Positions 12,662-23,329 of a DNA stretch of 64,000 bases are shown here, piece by piece; the first letter of the stretch is position 1; each line of letters opens with the position of its first letter. The stretch is from Lepidurus packardi (taxonomy: Eukaryota; Arthropoda; Branchiopoda; Notostraca; Triopsidae): contig JAKZAN010000001.1 of the NCBI GenBank assembly GCA_023053545.1, positions 764,565-828,564 on the forward strand, in the 5' to 3' direction. Under the pieces are notes generated by a model. That model did no database searches, was not told the DNA's origin, and worked only from the letters and a program-made list of their open reading frames with translations. The translations under genes and the position numbers were made by a program.

Positions 12662-13669
12662 ATACATCCTACCCTTTAAATATACATCGATCGTCTATTT
12701 CATGGGCTGTCAGTTAAGTTTCAAAGTATACCGCCTCTGTAGAGTCTGTATCGGTGTATTTACCGCTGAAGATTCAGTGTGCTTTACTACGTGACTGACA
12801 GAAAAACTTGTGAGAATTCCAAAAAGAATCTTCCGTTTTTTTGTTGTTTTTTTTTTGCTCTATACATGTTAGTCTAGCTTCTACATGAAATCCCGATTTC
12901 CATGCCGTGTAACTATGTTTCCACGCTTGGCCTGCAGACAAGAAAACAACGTGATAAACCAGCTAATCGCGGGCGCATGCGCACAGACCAGTCCTTCTTT
13001 CTTAAGAAAAAATAACGCATTTTCTGGATAACTCTTCTCTTGCGGCTGTCCATATTGTTGGGACCGTATAGAATCTCCACACAAATAAGCCCCTTTCCTT
13101 GCAAGGGAAGGAAAAAATTCCCCGGCGTCCCGATTTTCTTTTTTGTGGAAAAGACCAAGCCAAGGAGCACGGTGAGTTGCCTGAGCTAAACCTAGGGCAG
13201 ACGTGTGTCTGAATCCAAAGCCACCACAACAAAAACACGCAGCCCAACACGCGGTGCTTTCCTTCCAAATCAGTCTTCCAGAGACCAGTTGCAGCTTGTT
13301 CAAACTAGTAGACAAAGTGCACATTACTTTCCCTAAATACTCTCGTTAGTTCCGACGTTAAGGTAAGCTAAGCGTGTTATGTTTATGTGTAAAAACGTTA
13401 ATTGTCCCCCATTTTGGGGTCAGTTGCAGCTTGTTCAAACTAGTAGAAAAAGTGCACATTATTTTCACTAAATACTCTAGTTAGTTCCGACGTTAAGGTA
13501 AGCTAAGCGTGTTATATTCATGTGTAAAAACGTTAATTGTCCCACATTTTGGGGTCTGGCGGTGCCTCATCACGCCCCCTTGTCTCGCCCGTATTGATTT
13601 TCTTCCAGGCTTTACCCCTTTCGCAGTTTCTTACGCCCTTTTTTGCGTTTTCTTCTTGTTGTTATAGTC
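12662..13669. other. SEC61G - DPYS intergenic region with tandem duplication
   Basis: No gene is seen. A 135-bp unit is duplicated head to tail at 13286-13420 and 13421-13555, each starting cagttgcagcttgttcaaac and ending with attttggggt. It lies directly upstream of the long-isoform start of the next gene, so it probably falls in its promoter or 5' UTR. Confidence 0.65.
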
Positions 13670-14118
13670 ATGTCTGGGCAAAGTACTCCGCGACGAGGGC
13701 GTGCTATGGCTGATACTTCTAGCGATGACAATAGCGAAATGTGCATTCCGGGTTTGGGGGAAAACAAACCTCAGTCTCGTGTTTTGGGAACCTCCTTCTT
13801 CGGCTATGTGCCAGATGCTTATTCCATGAAAACGCCCAATATGCCCTCAGAAGGCCCCAGTCGCTCAGCTTCTCAAATGACTTCCAGAGTAAAAAAAATT
13901 GCTATTTTAAACAACCCGTTAAAAAGAACTAACAAAGAAGGAAAAGAAAAGACATTGCTGGCTTTACAACCGGAAGGCAGTAAATCACGACGATTTGTTC
14001 GTTTTAGGCCCAAAGTCCCTCGCGAGAAGTGCCTGAGGCTGTTGTCAAAGAAGTTTCCATGGCGGCCGTGGAAGCTCCTCCCACTTTGGAAGCGATTCCA
14101 TTGGCATCTAATGACCAG
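13670..14118 (+). CDS. Long-isoform N-terminal exons of the DPYS/CRMP gene
   Basis: Two exons (13670-13888 and 14008-14118) encode 110 residues: [20 protein letters not shown], a Ser/Pro-rich stretch with [14 protein letters not shown], and [19 protein letters not shown]. They are in phase 0 with the common exon at 15684. Vertebrate CRMP genes also have long and short isoforms from alternative first exons, and the layout here is the same. Whether the sequence itself is homologous to vertebrate long N-termini is not clear. Confidence 0.7.
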
Positions 14119-17100
14119 GTGAGTCATTAACTGGAAAAAAATGCACGCCATGGGTGACTATGTTAGATTATGTGTTGGTTCGCACGGTTTGATGCGTGAG
14201 GTTCATGTGGGTAGTTTCCGATTTCCGGAGACCCTCTGGCATTTCAAGGCTCTTTAAGCACTTCATAGACCGGTCATTGGCACTATGAAAAACCTATACC
14301 GAGCTGGCCGCTGGTTTCGTGTTTGGTCCAGGCCCCAGGCTGCAACACATATACGATGCACCTAACCTAAACTTAACATACGTAGGTGGAACAGCAAGTC
14401 ATTCTATCGTAGGCATGGCGAGTAGGGTAGCTGAGCTCATCGTGGGCTCGCATCTTGCATACCTAATTAGGGAGGTTTTTGCTTCGAACCATTAAACCCA
14501 GGAAACGTTTTTTCTGTTACAAACATGATTTTTATTCAACCATCTGTTACGATACAAGTAGAGATTTCAAAGAGAGAATATATTAGTTTTATTGCGATGA
14601 TCGGGAAATATGAGCGAATTTGCTGCCAGGTGGCGTGGGCGACTTATTTGCCCGGGTTTGGGCCTGGTTTGGGCACACCGTGTGGGCGCGGTCCCCTCTT
14701 CCTTGTTTAAATCCAGCACAGGCGTTCCCTTTCGTTCGGGCCGTTTACCGTTGCCGTCTTCCTTCCCCCGGCGCTGTTTTGGTGTTTGTTTGTGAGTGAG
14801 TGTTTCCCAGTGTGCAGCTGTCATTGTTTAGCCCCGTAATCTCAACTTGAATTCATAGTTTCATCAAGTAACTTTGCCTAAATCAACCTCGAACCTTATT
14901 ACTTAGCATAGCACTATCCTGGTTTATTTTGGGGGCAAATTAAGGACAAGCAAGAGAAGCCAGTCAGTTTTTCAATCGGGCTAATCAGACTTGAAACGCG
15001 ATACTCTTTGTTGCGGGATATCTCTCGTTTTCGCGTTAAAATAGTCCCCGGCGATTTACAACCTGTGTGAATTACTTGGAGCTGGTTTTGTTTCAATCCG
15101 CAGAAAGTTTTTGGTGCATTGCAGTGGAGTTAGGGTCGCTTTTTGTCGCGAATCAAGCGTTGGAGAGGCGCCCAAGGAGCGAATTATCCATCCCTCCATA
15201 TTGATCTGTCTGGTAGAAAACGGCAAAGCTTCTGCGCCTGGCTAGTAGGCGTGGTACTCACTATCCCTCGCTGTACCAAAGCTTATTCTCAGTCTGGTTT
15301 TTCGTTCGATTGAAACTGCCTGGCTTCTTGGCGACTGTAAGACAGTTTGAGTAACTCAAAAAATCTCCTAGTCCACGCCTCCTTGGATATATTGACAGCC
15401 AAAGTTCCACCTTTTCTTTAAAACTATTCGTCATGTCTGCTCGAGCCCAAAGTGCGACGCCCGTTCGCAAGGTCCCCATTCATCTGCAGGTAACAAACAA
15501 GCGTCAAGAAATTCCACTTCTTTTGTGGCAGCTCGGAAACGTGCTACATCACCCTTAACTCATCTCTTTCAATAGGGATGTGCTCATTGAACCCCCCTTA
15601 TGCGTCCCTTTCCTTTCCTTCTGGTTCCTGTACGAGTTTACGAGTTTTTCCTGACCGCTAACTGTACTTTTTGTATGTTTTAGAGCGCTCAAAACCGTCT
15701 CCTTATAAAGCACGGCAAGGTGGTGAACGCCGATGGCATTCAGGACGCTGATGTTTACGTGGAAGAAGGAGTCATTAAGTAGAAAACGCCCAGAAAAGCT
15801 CGAAATACAACCAGGCTAACGTGCATATGTGATTTTTTTAGGCAACTGGGAAGCAACTTGATTGTCCCGGGTGGCGCACGAGTTATTGATGCCCGCGGCA
15901 AATACGTGATTCCAGGCGGCATTGATCCCCACACACATTTTGAGTTACCGTTCATGGGCACGACATCCGCGGATGACTTTTACAGTGGCACCAAAGCGGC
16001 CATTGCAGGTGGCACCACAACCATCTTGGACTTTGCCATCCCGAGCGCTGGACAGTCGCTCAGTGAAGCGTTAGCGCAGTGGCAGAGCTGGGCGGAAGAA
16101 AAAGCTTGTTGCGATTACGGGTTCCATGTGGCGGTGACTCAGTGGAATGATGCGACTCCCCAGCAAATGGAAGAAGTCGTTCAGAATCATGGCATCAACT
16201 CCTTTAAAATGTTCATGGCCTACAAGGGCCTTTGGCAGCTAAATAACGACGAATTGTTGGCTGCTATGGATAAGTGTGGTCAACTGGGAGCTGTTGCCAT
16301 GGTATTGCTTAGAACGCCCGAAACCGTCTTTTAAACCATTTTTTGGAATTGTCTGGAATTGTCTACCAAATTTTCATCATATTTTCGTCTGTTTGACGAG
16401 TTGTGCGAAACTTTTGGCAGATTTTCCAAAGTTTCAAAACTTTGTCTCTTTAACGAATTTTTTCACATTTTCAAATTTGGCGTAATTTTGACGGTTTCTG
16501 CGGAACCCAAATTTGTAAAGTTTTTCGTCTTTGTGGCGAATTCCGGAAATTTTTCCGAATTTCTACATTTTGATTTTTTGACGATTTTTTGAAATTTGTA
16601 CAAATGATCGTCTTTGTGGCGTTTTGTTTTTCAAAATTTCGAAATTTTCACAAATTTTCGTTTTCGCTTCACAAAATCTTCCAATTTTGCGTAATTTTGA
16701 CGGTTTCTGCGAAACCCAAATTTCTAAATTTTTCGAATTTTCCAAGTTTTCCGTCTTTTTGGCGAATTACGGAAATTTTTTGACTTGGTGACGATTTTGC
16801 GAAATTTTGACAAATGTTCGTCTTTTTGACAGGTTTCGAAATTTTCACAAATTTTTCGTTTTCGTTTCACAAAATTTTCCTAAATTGTTCGTCTTTTTTG
16901 TCAAAATTTCGAAATTTTCACAAATTTTCTTTTCGCTTCACAAAATTTCGAAATTCTTCAAGATGTGTCGTCTTTTTTGGCCAATTTTTCCAAATTATGA
17001 CATTTTCGTCTTTTTATGAATGTTTCGAAATTTTTCAAAATTTCAAGGAAACATTTTTTGAGTGGAGATTATCAAAGTGTTTTTTCTTAGGTCCACGCGG

Positions 17101-20100
17101 AAAATGGAGATGCTATTGCAGTACGGACCAAGAAACTCCTCGATGCTGGCGTGAAGGGACCCGAAGGCCACGCCTTGTCCAGACCGGAGGAAGTGGAAGC
17201 TGAAGCTGTATTGCGAGCCTGCGTTTTAGCAGATGCTGCGACCTGTCCTTTATACGTGGTTCATGTCATGTCCAAAAGTGCTGGTCAGCACGTAGCGGAG
17301 CGCCGTAAGGCTGGCGCTGTGGTATTTGGAGAACCTATTGCTGCCTCGTTGGCAACCGATGGAACTCATTACTGGAATTCCTGCTGGAAGCACGCAGCTG
17401 CCCATGTCATGTCCCCTCCTCTGCGTCCTGATGCTGAAACACCTGGTGCTCTTATGGAGATGTTGGCCAAGTACTATCCCAAAGTTTGATTTAAAAAAGA
17501 AACTTTTTTTTTATTATTTACAAAAAAATGTTGAGAAAATTTCCTCAAATTTTTTATGGTTTTGTGTTTACAGTGACGATTTGCAGACGACAGGATCTGA
17601 CCACTGTACTTTCACCAGCGCCCAGAAATCTTTAGGACAAGGCGATTTCACTCGAATTCCCAACGGAGTCAATGGCGTTGAAGAGCGTATGGCGATTGTA
17701 TGGGAAAAGGGAGTTGCGCAGGGTATTATGGACCCTGCACGTTTCGTCGCTGTTACTTCCACCAACGCAGCCAAGATTTTCGGCTTGTATCCCCAGAAGG
17801 TATTCATACACTAATAGTAATAGTAACACTAATAATAATATAATAGAAAAAATAATATAATAATATAAAATAATAATATAATAGTAATACTAATAGTAAT
17901 ATAATAATAGTAATAATAATAATAATAGTAATATAATAATAATAATAGTAACAGAAGGTATTCATACACTAATGCTAATTATTGTCCGTATGTTCTAGTA
18001 TCGTTATAGACATTCCCACGTGGTACTCTTCATTATTGAATTGCTTTCATTATTTTAAAGAATTAAAAGATTCAAGTATATATTGAAATAATTAAAATCT
18101 AGATTGAAATATGGAAAATATGGAAATAAGTACTGTAACGATAATTAAAACATTCAAGTATATATTGCATTATTGAATTGCTTTCATTATTTTAAAGAAT
18201 TAAAACATTCAAGTATATATTGGAATAATTAAAATCTAGATTGAAATATGGAAAATATGGAAATAAGTACTGTAATGATAATTAAAACATTCAAGTATAT
18301 ATTGCATTATTGAATTGCTTTCATTATTTTAAAGAATTAAAAGATTCAAGTATATATTGGAATAATTAAAATCTAGATTGAAATATGGAAAATATGGAAA
18401 TAAGTACTGTAATGATAATTAAAACATTCAAGTATATATTGCATTATTGAATTGCTTTAATTATTTTAAAGAATTAAGGCATTCAAGTATATATTGAAAT
18501 AATTAAAATCTAGATTGAACTGTTGAAAATATGGAAATAATTACTGTAATGATAATTAAAACATTCAAGTATATATTGGAATAATTAAAATCTAGATTGA
18601 AATATGGAAATAATTACTGTATTGATTTGTTTTTGACTTTTCCAGGGTTGTTTAGCTGTCGGTTCTGATGCCGATATTGTAATTTGGGATCCGACCAAGA
18701 CTCGCACGTTTACCGCTGCCGAGCACAATTCCCGCGTCGACTTCAATATCTTTGAAGGTGTGACCTGCCATGGCGTTCCAGAATTTGTGATAGTGGGCGG
18801 CCGCATTGTCATGGATGAGGGAGACCTTAAAGTGGTTGGAGGATGGGGCAAACGCTTGGACATGCCGGCTTTCCCACCGCATGTCTACGATCTGATGAAT
18901 AAGCGCCAGCAAGTAAGTTTTCTTTCAGTAAACCGTCCTGAATTATTCCTCTTTAAGTAATATTTGCATTATGCACCTGATATCGTATATCCTCATTTTT
19001 GAGCGTGTTTTTTTCTTAGAATAATTCCAGTACTTGGCTCCTGCCTTTTTTTTATTATTATTATTATGGATAATTTCTAAAAGTTTTGAACTTCGGAAAG
19101 TTTCGAGCAAAAAACGAAAGATTTGCATCACTCGCCAAAAAGGCGAAAAATTTCTAAAAATTTCCAAATTTTAGAAGTTTTACACGACTCGTCAGGAACA
19201 GGAAAAAAAATTCGAAAAGACGAAAAATTTGGGAAATTTTAGAAACAGAGAAAGTTTCGAAAAATGTTTGAAAGTTTGAAAGTTTTGCACAACTCCCAAA
19301 AAGACAAAAAATTTTGAAAATTTCGAAATTTTAAAAGTTTCACACGACTCGTCAGAAACAGGAAAAAGATTCGAAAAATGCCGAAAAGACGAAAAATTGG
19401 AAAATTTTAGAAACTGAGCAAGTTTCGAAAATTTCGAAAAATTTTTGAAATTTTGAAAGTTTTGCACACCTCGCCAAAAAGACGAAAAATTTCGAAAGTT
19501 CGAAAAAAAAACTTTTAAACTTTTAAAAATTCCAAAATTTTGAAAGTTTCGCACAACTCTTCAAATAGTCGGAAAGTTTTGAAGAATCTCGAAATTTTCA
19601 AAATTCTCCAAAAAAAATTTTTCTCCGAAAAATTGGAAAATTTTAGAAACTGAGCAAGTTTCGAAAATTTCGAAAAAATTTTGAAATTTTGAAAGTTTTG
19701 CACACCTCGCCAAAAAGACGAAAAATTTCGAAAGTTAGAAAAAAAAACTTTTAAACTTTTAAAAATTCCAAAATTTTGAAAGTTTCGCACAACTCTTCAA
19801 ACAGACGGAAAGTTTTGAAGAATCTCGAAATTTTCAAAATTCTCCAAAAAAAAAGACGAAAAATTTCAAAATTTTAAAAGTTCCAATAAAATAATTCAAA
19901 TACTTGGCTCCTGATTTTTTTTCTTATTTTTTTCTTGTATTTCCTCACAAATTTTCACATGAATGTGTTCACGTGGTAAACCAGATCTCAACAAGAGATT
20001 AAGAAATTTTTTTTTTATTTTAAAAATTATTATTATTATTATTATTATTTGCCATTAAAAAACATACCTTTATAGGCCCTACCTGGTGGTTCGGTACGTA

Positions 20101-20815
20101 TGGCCAGTGTGGTGCCAACCCCGGTACCAGCTACCCCAATGGCTGCTTCTCTCAATGGCTTGGCCACACCCACTCGAGGACCCGCGGAAAGCGCATCGCC
20201 TTCCCTTTCTCCCCGCCCGATGTCTCCTGCCCAGGAGGGGGCGCACTCAGCCAATCAGGCACCGGTCGAGCACTTAAGCCGTGGGCCTACTCGCTCTGGC
20301 GGCCGCAATATGCAAGACACCACCTTTTCGATCAGCGCTGAATATCCGAGTAAGCTTTCCCCTTCCTCTCTTATCATTTTTTCAACCCTTGGCTCCTGTT
20401 TTAACCTCTGTTTCTTTCGTACTAACTACCTATACTCGCTGTAATTGTCGCCCGCTATTTTTTTCTTCCTTTTTTTTTACAATCGTGCGAACATTGAAGA
20501 TCCTGCGGATCATTCTGATGAGAAACGTAGTACTATTAAAGTGAAGGCACCGCCTGGTGGCCAGTCTTCGGGTTTGTGGTAGAATGGGGCGTAGTGCCAA
20601 GGTAAAGTTGCGTTTTTTTTTCCTGATTTGTAGAACTTTTGCTTCTTTTTTCGAAGAGTTATGGTTGATCTTGAGTTTTGAAGCGGTCGCGTTTTAATAC
20701 ATTGGTTTTATTTTTCCTAGACGCGGCAGTCCAGGAGGAAGATGAGAAGAATCGCAAAAACTCCATTCAAGTAAAAGCTCCACCTGGCGGAAAATCGTCC
20801 GGTCCTTTCTGGTAG
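13670..20815 (+). CDS. DPYS: Dihydropyrimidinase / CRMP (DPYSL) family protein
   Basis: Dihydropyrimidinase opens the ring of dihydrouracil and dihydrothymine; its inactive relatives, CRMPs, act in the cytoskeleton. Common exons: 15684-15778, 15842-16301, 17091-17470, 17574-17799, 18646-18912, 20076-20349. They are preceded by 13670-13888 plus 14008-14118 (long form) or 15433-15489 (short form) and end in 20500-20582 or 20721-20815. Predicted lengths are about 613-617 (short) and 704-708 residues (long). The enzyme signature is intact: metal-binding DPHTHFE, lysine motif [28 protein letters not shown] and TTGSDHCTF, plus [16 protein letters not shown] and [12 protein letters not shown]. The C-terminus is CRMP-like: a Ser/Pro-rich stretch ([15 protein letters not shown]) ending in KAPPGG. 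The donor at 17470 (gccaa|gtacta) was chosen because it restores [12 protein letters not shown] in frame. Confidence 0.93.
14119..15432. promoter_or_regulatory. Intron / probable internal promoter region for the short isoform
   Basis: No exon is evident in this 1.3-kb stretch. The part at about 14610-14780 is much richer in G+C than its surroundings (gcccgggtttgggcctggtt, gtgggcgcggtccc), and 15140-15250 is moderately so. This fits a promoter for the exon at 15433, but no core element is diagnostic. Confidence 0.35.
15433..15489 (+). CDS. Short-isoform first coding exon of the DPYS/CRMP gene
   Basis: ATG plus 19 codons ([19 protein letters not shown]) end at cag|gtaaca in phase 0, the phase required by the exon at 15684. 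A 19-residue leader before [11 protein letters not shown] is close to the length in short CRMPs and dihydropyrimidinases. Confidence 0.75.
16320..17060. repeat. AT-rich tttcgaaatttt repeat in intron upstream of exon 17091
   Basis: Degenerate copies of gaaattttcacaaattttcg, cgtctttttggcgaatt and acgagttgtgcgaaactttt fill the intron. Their complements fill the intron at 19080-19880, so the pair forms an interrupted inverted repeat around the exons at 17091, 17574 and 18646. Confidence 0.75.
17815..18615. repeat. ATA microsatellite and ~118-bp tandem array in DPYS intron
   Basis: At 17815-17955 there is an aat/agt-type trinucleotide tract. From about 18050 to 18615, roughly five copies occur of a ~118-bp unit. 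It is marked by cattcaagtatatattg, aattaaaatctagattgaa and atggaaataagtactgtaat. Confidence 0.85.
19080..19880. repeat. Complementary AT-rich repeat in intron downstream of exon 18646
   Basis: Tandem degenerate units of gacgaaaaatttcgaaagtt and gaaagtttcgcacaactc. Two ~180-bp blocks (about 19400-19600 and 19630-19830) are near-duplicates. This is the reverse complement of motifs at 16320-17060. Confidence 0.75.
20500..20582 (+). CDS. DPYS/CRMP alternative last coding exon A
   Basis: The acceptor (cattgaag) enters in phase 1, matching the donor at 20349. It encodes [20 protein letters not shown], then QSSGLW and stop. The APPGG motif is typical of CRMP C-termini. Confidence 0.75.
20721..20815 (+). 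CDS. DPYS/CRMP alternative last coding exon B
   Basis: The acceptor tttttcctag also enters in phase 1. It encodes [20 protein letters not shown], then [10 protein letters not shown] and stop. It is a diverged duplicate of exon A: the same KAPPGG-SSG-W ending and the same phase, each with its own stop. Confidence 0.75.
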
Positions 20816-20872
20816 ACGATTGGGAACTTTTTGATCACGAGCTAAAAAAAACAAGAAACAAATATTCAAGCC

Positions 20873-21202
20873 ATGTGTGGCTTGTTAACTTTTTTTAGTT
20901 ACCCAACTTTTTGCAACGTTGTTACGACCTTTATCATTTTTTACCTTGTTTTGTTCAAGCAAGCAGTGTTGGAAACGTTCTTTTTATTCAGTTCAAACGT
21001 ATCTAAGAATCTCTGCTCTTTGCATTTTAAAAAGAAAGATGAAGTATTTCGTGACGCTTATTATCGACGACCTGAGATTGTGAAAGCAAAGTTGCGCACA
21101 GGATCTTTGTATTTTCTGTTGGCAAAGGATATTTTTGGGGGCCTTGCTCTGCTATATGTATGGAACCGATCTAAGACAGAAAACAACAAAAAAGCCCGTT
21201 AG
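20873..21202 (+). CDS. Small putative membrane protein, uncharacterised
   Basis: An open frame of 109 residues without recognisable family. It has a hydrophobic N-terminal segment (VVTTFIIFYLVLF), a charged middle (KKKDEVFRDAYYRRPEIVKA) and a second hydrophobic stretch (SLYFLLAKDIFGGLALLYVW) before a basic tail (RSKTENNKKAR). The second half looks more protein-like than the first. The real start may be the ATG at about 21040, or the region may be a terminal exon. It could also be chance. Confidence 0.35.
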   Translation: MCGLLTFFSYPTFCNVVTTFIIFYLVLFKQAVLETFFLFSSNVSKNLCSLHFKKKDEVFRDAYYRRPEIVKAKLRTGSLYFLLAKDIFGGLALLYVWNRSKTENNKKAR

Positions 21203-21552
21203 GTAATTTGCCAAATTTTATTACACGTATAGTATAACCCAAGGAACAAAGAAAAGATTTGGAGTTACGGTATAAATTCAGCATCACTGCCGCCCTGCAT
21301 CATTTTAACATGGAACTTGTAACCCTGTGGTCGGTTGTTTTTCTGCTAAGTTATCTGCCTTGCCAGTAGACTGACTGTATTAATAATACACGGCTTACAC
21401 AGCTACAGGAGCAGTCGATGTCGGATCATTTGTTGATCAAAGGATCGATCATTTGTTGTACAAATTGTGGATGTGTCGATCATTTGTTGTACAAATGGCA
21501 AGCTTTGCTTTGCCATATTCTCCGCCTTTAGATAGGCACACATCGGACGGAT

Positions 21553-21866
21553 CAACACGTTCTCTGGATTTAATGACAGACGGGTGTAATGTCAGTTTGG
21601 ACAGAGACATTGACAGTTTTGTGTCATGAATTTTTTCGGCTAATAGGAAGGAAGGTAATAGAAAGGAAGTACAAGTTTGAATGATTCTTATCAACGAAAG
21701 TTGATGAGAAGCGTTAACCTAAGCTAACCAAACCTAATACTTTTCCAATCCAACTACCAATCTTCAGTGACAACTGTTTGTCATTGCTTTTCCGTAGAAG
21801 GTTTGGAACAATATGACAGGGTAGTGTCATTTTTGACATCTAGGTTTTTAACCGGAGAACATGTTG
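21553..21866. mobile_element. 314-bp MITE (copy 2), same family as 3855-4202
   Basis: It starts caacacgttctctgg and ends accggagaacatgttg. Flanking octamers are GGACGGAT and AGACGGAT (7 of 8). The interior shares aacctaagctaac and tttccaatccaactacc with the RasGRF intronic copy. Confidence 0.8.
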
Positions 21867-22020
21867 AGACGGATACCAGAGTAAGTTAAGAAAAAAGTAC
21901 TTTTATTTTGCTACAATTTACAGCAAAAATAAACATTCTAATTGTACCAGAACAAGTAGAAAATGTCTGGTGTAAGGCATAGCTTTAAGTATACGAAAAA
22001 CATTGATTGTTGATAGATCT

Positions 22021-22633
22021 TCACTGGGACAGCGACGGCAGTTGTTGACCCAATGCTACCAGATTATTACGAAGGGCCTTGAGTGAAGCTTCAATATTGA
22101 GGGCATCTTCCAAAGTTGTGGTTAATTGATAAAGATGCTGCTGAAATTCAGCTGATTCCTTCTGCATCCGGTATGACTCAGCTTGCTCCAGCTTGGCGAT
22201 AAAATTATTCACCTTCATGAATGATACAAGTTTTAAGATTTAGATTACGAGTAATGAGTTGAGGTGTTACGTACGCTGTGTTGGATGTCGTTACGGATTT
22301 GATCAAACATTTCAGACTTTCGTTGCTGCTCTTCTTGAAACAAGGCAATACAATCTTGCGCCTTTTGTTCAAAATATGCCCGGTCCACTTTCTTTATCGC
22401 ACCATCCATGTTTTTAGTTTGCAATTCAATTGACATGCCGTGGTTTAAGTATTCTGTCGAAAAACGTTCGCTTCTCCCTTGCCGTGCTTTTAGCCCGCCA
22501 GTCTCCTGGTTGGCTAAAAATGTCACGTGACTTGGCAAGAGTAATTCTAAGAAGGTAGCTACGACGCGCAGTTCGTGGATCTATTTATGAAGTGTAAATA
22601 TGTACACTTACTGACACTTCCTGTTCGAAACAT
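22021..22633 (-). CDS. Small coiled-coil protein, unrecognised
   Basis: Two well-supported exons on the minus strand, about 22582-22275 and 22212-22021, join in phase 0. The product has a helical, charged, Leu-rich profile: KKVDRAYFEQKAQDCIALFQ, FDQIRNDIQHS then VNNFIAKLEQAESYRMQKES and TLEDALNIEASLKALRNNL, ending LPSLSQ. It looks like a short coiled-coil subunit of a larger complex, but I cannot assign the family. A first exon starting at ATG 22633 (MFRTGS) is possible only with a non-consensus donor (AGT|GTCAGT), so the 5' end is uncertain. Regular splice sites and consistent composition favour a real gene. Confidence 0.6.
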
Positions 22634-22824
22634 CTTGGTGGAAGAAGATAAATTTGTCTTATGGTTTTGACCCTAGATCCTTCTGCTTTTCTTTTCTGCT
22701 TTTCACAGTGTGAAAGCGATCATGCATCCGAAGATATCGATATGTTCCCAAAAACAGCGATATGGTCCCGTGTTCCCGAAAGGAGTCAACGCATTTCCAT
22801 CAATAAAAGACGACCAATAAAAAT

Positions 22825-22958
22825 CTATCAAGTACTATCAAGTTGTATCAAATCATCTATCAAATGCCAGCAAGTTGTATCAAAACTTGTATCACCTGCT
22901 ATCAAGTTGTATCAAACTCGATCAAGTGTATCAAATTCTATCAAGTTGTATCAAAAAG
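22825..22958. repeat. tatcaagttgtatcaaa tandem repeat
   Basis: About eight degenerate copies of a 16-18 bp unit abut the left outer end of the large palindrome. No equivalent lies beyond the right outer end. Confidence 0.75.
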
Positions 22959-23329
22959 TGCGCGTTACTGGAACGGCCACAAGCGGCGCTTTGTCCAACT
23001 TGCAGCGTCAGTCGCGCTCGCAAAGTCGGACAAGCTACATGGTCAGACAGAAACTATTGTTATACATAAGTTTTTATATAAAATAGTGGTGTTTTTAGCT
23101 GAATTTACGTAACTTAGTCTGTCTGCAGTTACGAACAACATTCCTGTTAATTTATAAGCATGCATTCAGCTGCATTTGTGGATTTTGTGCGTGTTTTCAG
23201 TGCCAAGTTTCGTTCAAACGTTTGGGCGTGTACGCCTTTTTTAACGTCTAAAGCGGACGATTTTGTGACATTTGGGCTGGACAAGCTCAAACATGATGCC
23301 GCTGGGTTCTTCTTTTTCACCTTTTGCCT

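Noticed and set aside
12881..13324. 147-codon minus-strand frame upstream of DPYS
   Set aside because: No family resemblance, and it overlaps a duplicated promoter-proximal repeat. Likely chance.
19192..19790. Phe/Ser/Lys-rich frames on the minus strand in the DPYS intron
   Set aside because: They are translations of the tttcgaaatttt repeat; no conservation or start context.
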